Part shown: piece by piece, positions 5,023-5,063 of the stretch
How positions within the stretch are numbered: the stretch's first letter is position 1
Layout: every line of letters starts with the position of its first letter
From: Pyrinomonadaceae bacterium
Lineage (GTDB): Bacteria; Acidobacteriota; Blastocatellia; Pyrinomonadales; Pyrinomonadaceae
Assembly (NCBI GenBank): GCA_018060305.1
Contig: JAGOWF010000216.1
Span: 1-5,063, forward strand
Direction of reading: 5' to 3'
DNA: 5,063 nucleotides
Translations under genes and position numbers: made by a program
Notes under the pieces: generated by a model
Database searches by the model: none
What the model was told of the DNA's origin: nothing
Seen by the model: only the letters and a program-made list of their open reading frames with translations

Positions 5023-5063
5023 AGCAGGAACCAAAAAGGTCATTGCGTGAACAAAGCGCTTGG
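5019..5063 (+). CDS. Start of a further gene, cut by the window edge
   Basis: An ATG at 5019-5021 overlaps the FkbM-gene stop in an ATGA arrangement typical of translational coupling, and the frame (MKQEPKRSLREQSAW) stays open to the edge. An alternative start is GTG 5047 in another frame, with AAGG at 5036-5039 seven nt ahead. Only 15 codons are visible, too few to assign a function. Confidence 0.4.
   Translation, partial: MKQEPKRSLREQSAW

Overview
The window is a bacterial segment with at least five genes, all on the plus strand and with short spacers. The flanking genes are GC-rich and look chromosomal. The central part (about 720-3793) is more AT-rich and has the look of an acquired defence island. 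Gene style and the abundance of small REP-like palindromes would fit a soil or freshwater Gram-negative such as an Acidobacteriota (Blastocatellia-like) genome. That assignment is an inference from general resemblance and is not firm.

Layout. (1) 2-583 is the C-terminal part of a long-chain acyl-CoA synthetase (AMP-forming), followed by a probable intrinsic terminator at 603-640. (2) 720-1895 encodes an EcoRI-family adenine-N6 DNA methyltransferase. (3) 1896-2626 is a mobile insert or palindrome nest. It holds a 133-residue HUH/Y1 transposase of the IS200/RAYT type (2141-2542) with three copies of a two-hairpin module around it, one inverted upstream and two in direct orientation, one on each side of the gene. 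The stems of the copies differ by compensatory changes, while the loops and the 21-22 nt spacer length are kept. (4) 2627-3793 encodes a DUF262-HNH protein: an N-terminal ParB-like/GmrSD-type domain and a C-terminal zinc-type HNH nuclease. (5) 3794-4149 has no gene but is dense in palindromes, including a perfect 18-bp-arm inverted repeat, a hairpin with a TGAA loop and a 14-bp tandem repeat. (6) 4150-5022 encodes an FkbM-type SAM-dependent methyltransferase. (7) A further gene appears to begin at the right edge.

How it may work together. The methyltransferase and the DUF262-HNH protein look like the modification and nuclease halves of one restriction-modification-like system, now separated by the transposase element. 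Just after the methyltransferase stop, and in frame with a good Shine-Dalgarno/TTG start, lies a short coding stretch (METNLRTDI). It resembles the first nine residues of the intact nuclease (MNTTLRTEI), with mostly synonymous codon differences. This suggests the remains of an earlier nuclease gene or start at this site. The most interesting items are the restriction pair, the covarying hairpin modules and this possible remnant.
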